A program made the position numbers and the translations under genes. Positions 13,649 through 13,777 of a stretch of DNA of 13,777 bases are shown here, one piece after another. A model generated the notes under the pieces. The model saw only the letters and a list, made by a program, of their open reading frames with translations, made no database searches and had not been told where the DNA came from. Position 1 is the stretch's first letter. Each line of letters opens with the position of its first letter. This DNA comes from Bdellovibrionaceae bacterium UBA2466 (GTDB lineage: Bacteria > Bdellovibrionota > FAC87 > UBA2466), in contig DDPO01000099.1 of the NCBI GenBank assembly GCA_002342225.1, positions 1 to 13,777 of the forward strand. Reading direction: 5' to 3'.

Positions 13649-13777
13649 TTTTTTCTCCTTGGTTTAAGAAGTTTCCAATAAGTGCGTTCAGAAAATCTGG
13701 ACTCTCCCTGAAAAGCCAGTGCCCACCTTGAAGAATTCGGATGGTGAGTTGTTCGGCGTTGGGTTCAATTTCATCAG
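13632..13777 (-). CDS. C-terminal end of an alpha/beta hydrolase, cut by window edge
   Basis: An open minus-strand frame enters from the window edge and stops at TAA (13632-13634), giving 47 complete residues. The sequence LQGGHWLFRESPDFLNALIG, followed by a helix ending NFLNQGEKN, matches the C-terminal pattern of the alpha/beta hydrolase fold, G-G-H-W with the catalytic His followed by the E-x-P-x-x-x-N helix. The start and the nucleophile and acid residues lie outside. It overlaps the M24 gene by 17 bases, so hydrolase, M24 protein and SDR form one likely operon. The frame has no start codon in the window. The fold call rests on this short segment only. Confidence 0.7.
   Translation of the reverse strand, partial: DEIEPNAEQLTIRILQGGHWLFRESPDFLNALIGNFLNQGEKNAASS

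Overview
The window looks like a chromosomal segment from a predatory or related Bdellovibrionota (Bdellovibrio-type) bacterium of moderate, slightly AT-rich composition. The strongest pointer is a Myxococcus/Bdellovibrio-type MglA GTPase directly behind dnaX and recR. This taxonomic call is inference from gene content and family resemblance; no search was run. I see no phage, insertion sequence, CRISPR array or integrase. Most of the window is housekeeping and envelope metabolism.

Layout. (1) Positions 1-2020, plus strand: the 3' part of a CDP-alcohol phosphatidyltransferase, then a class III PLP aminotransferase. (2) Positions 2047-3567, minus strand: a small exported protein followed by an Aur1-like PAP2 membrane lipid phosphotransferase, with a recognisable promoter in the 88-base divergent gap. 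(3) Positions 3656-6810, plus strand: the small SRP RNA gene, dnaX, recR, mglA and tRNA-Asn(GTT). dnaX carries an A8 slippery run just after the clamp-loader core, and both shifted frames hit an early stop, so it probably makes a short gamma-like form as well as tau. (4) Positions 6888-7514, minus strand: an exported coiled-coil protein preceded by a 310-base gap that holds direct and inverted repeats. (5) Positions 7825-11249, minus strand: four genes whose ends overlap, transcribed as SDF-family symporter, SAM methyltransferase, FetB-like permease and FetA-like ATPase. (6) Positions 11318-11782, minus strand: a small exported monohaem cytochrome c. (7) Positions 11973-13777, minus strand: an overlapping chain of alpha/beta hydrolase (clipped by the window edge), M24 peptidase-fold protein and short-chain dehydrogenase.

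How they fit together. Block 3 is the core information-processing unit (membrane targeting, replication, recombination) with the polarity and motility switch MglA attached. Regions 1 and 2 together suggest phospholipid or sphingolipid head-group chemistry, but the exact substrates cannot be read from sequence. Block 5 couples a probable dicarboxylate uptake system, an unassigned methyltransferase and an iron-export-type ABC pair through stop/start overlaps. No clearly new multi-gene system is evident. The best leads are the dnaX frameshift site, the altered binding site of the SDF transporter, the Aur1-like enzyme beside a CDP-alcohol transferase, and the repeats at 7577-7763.
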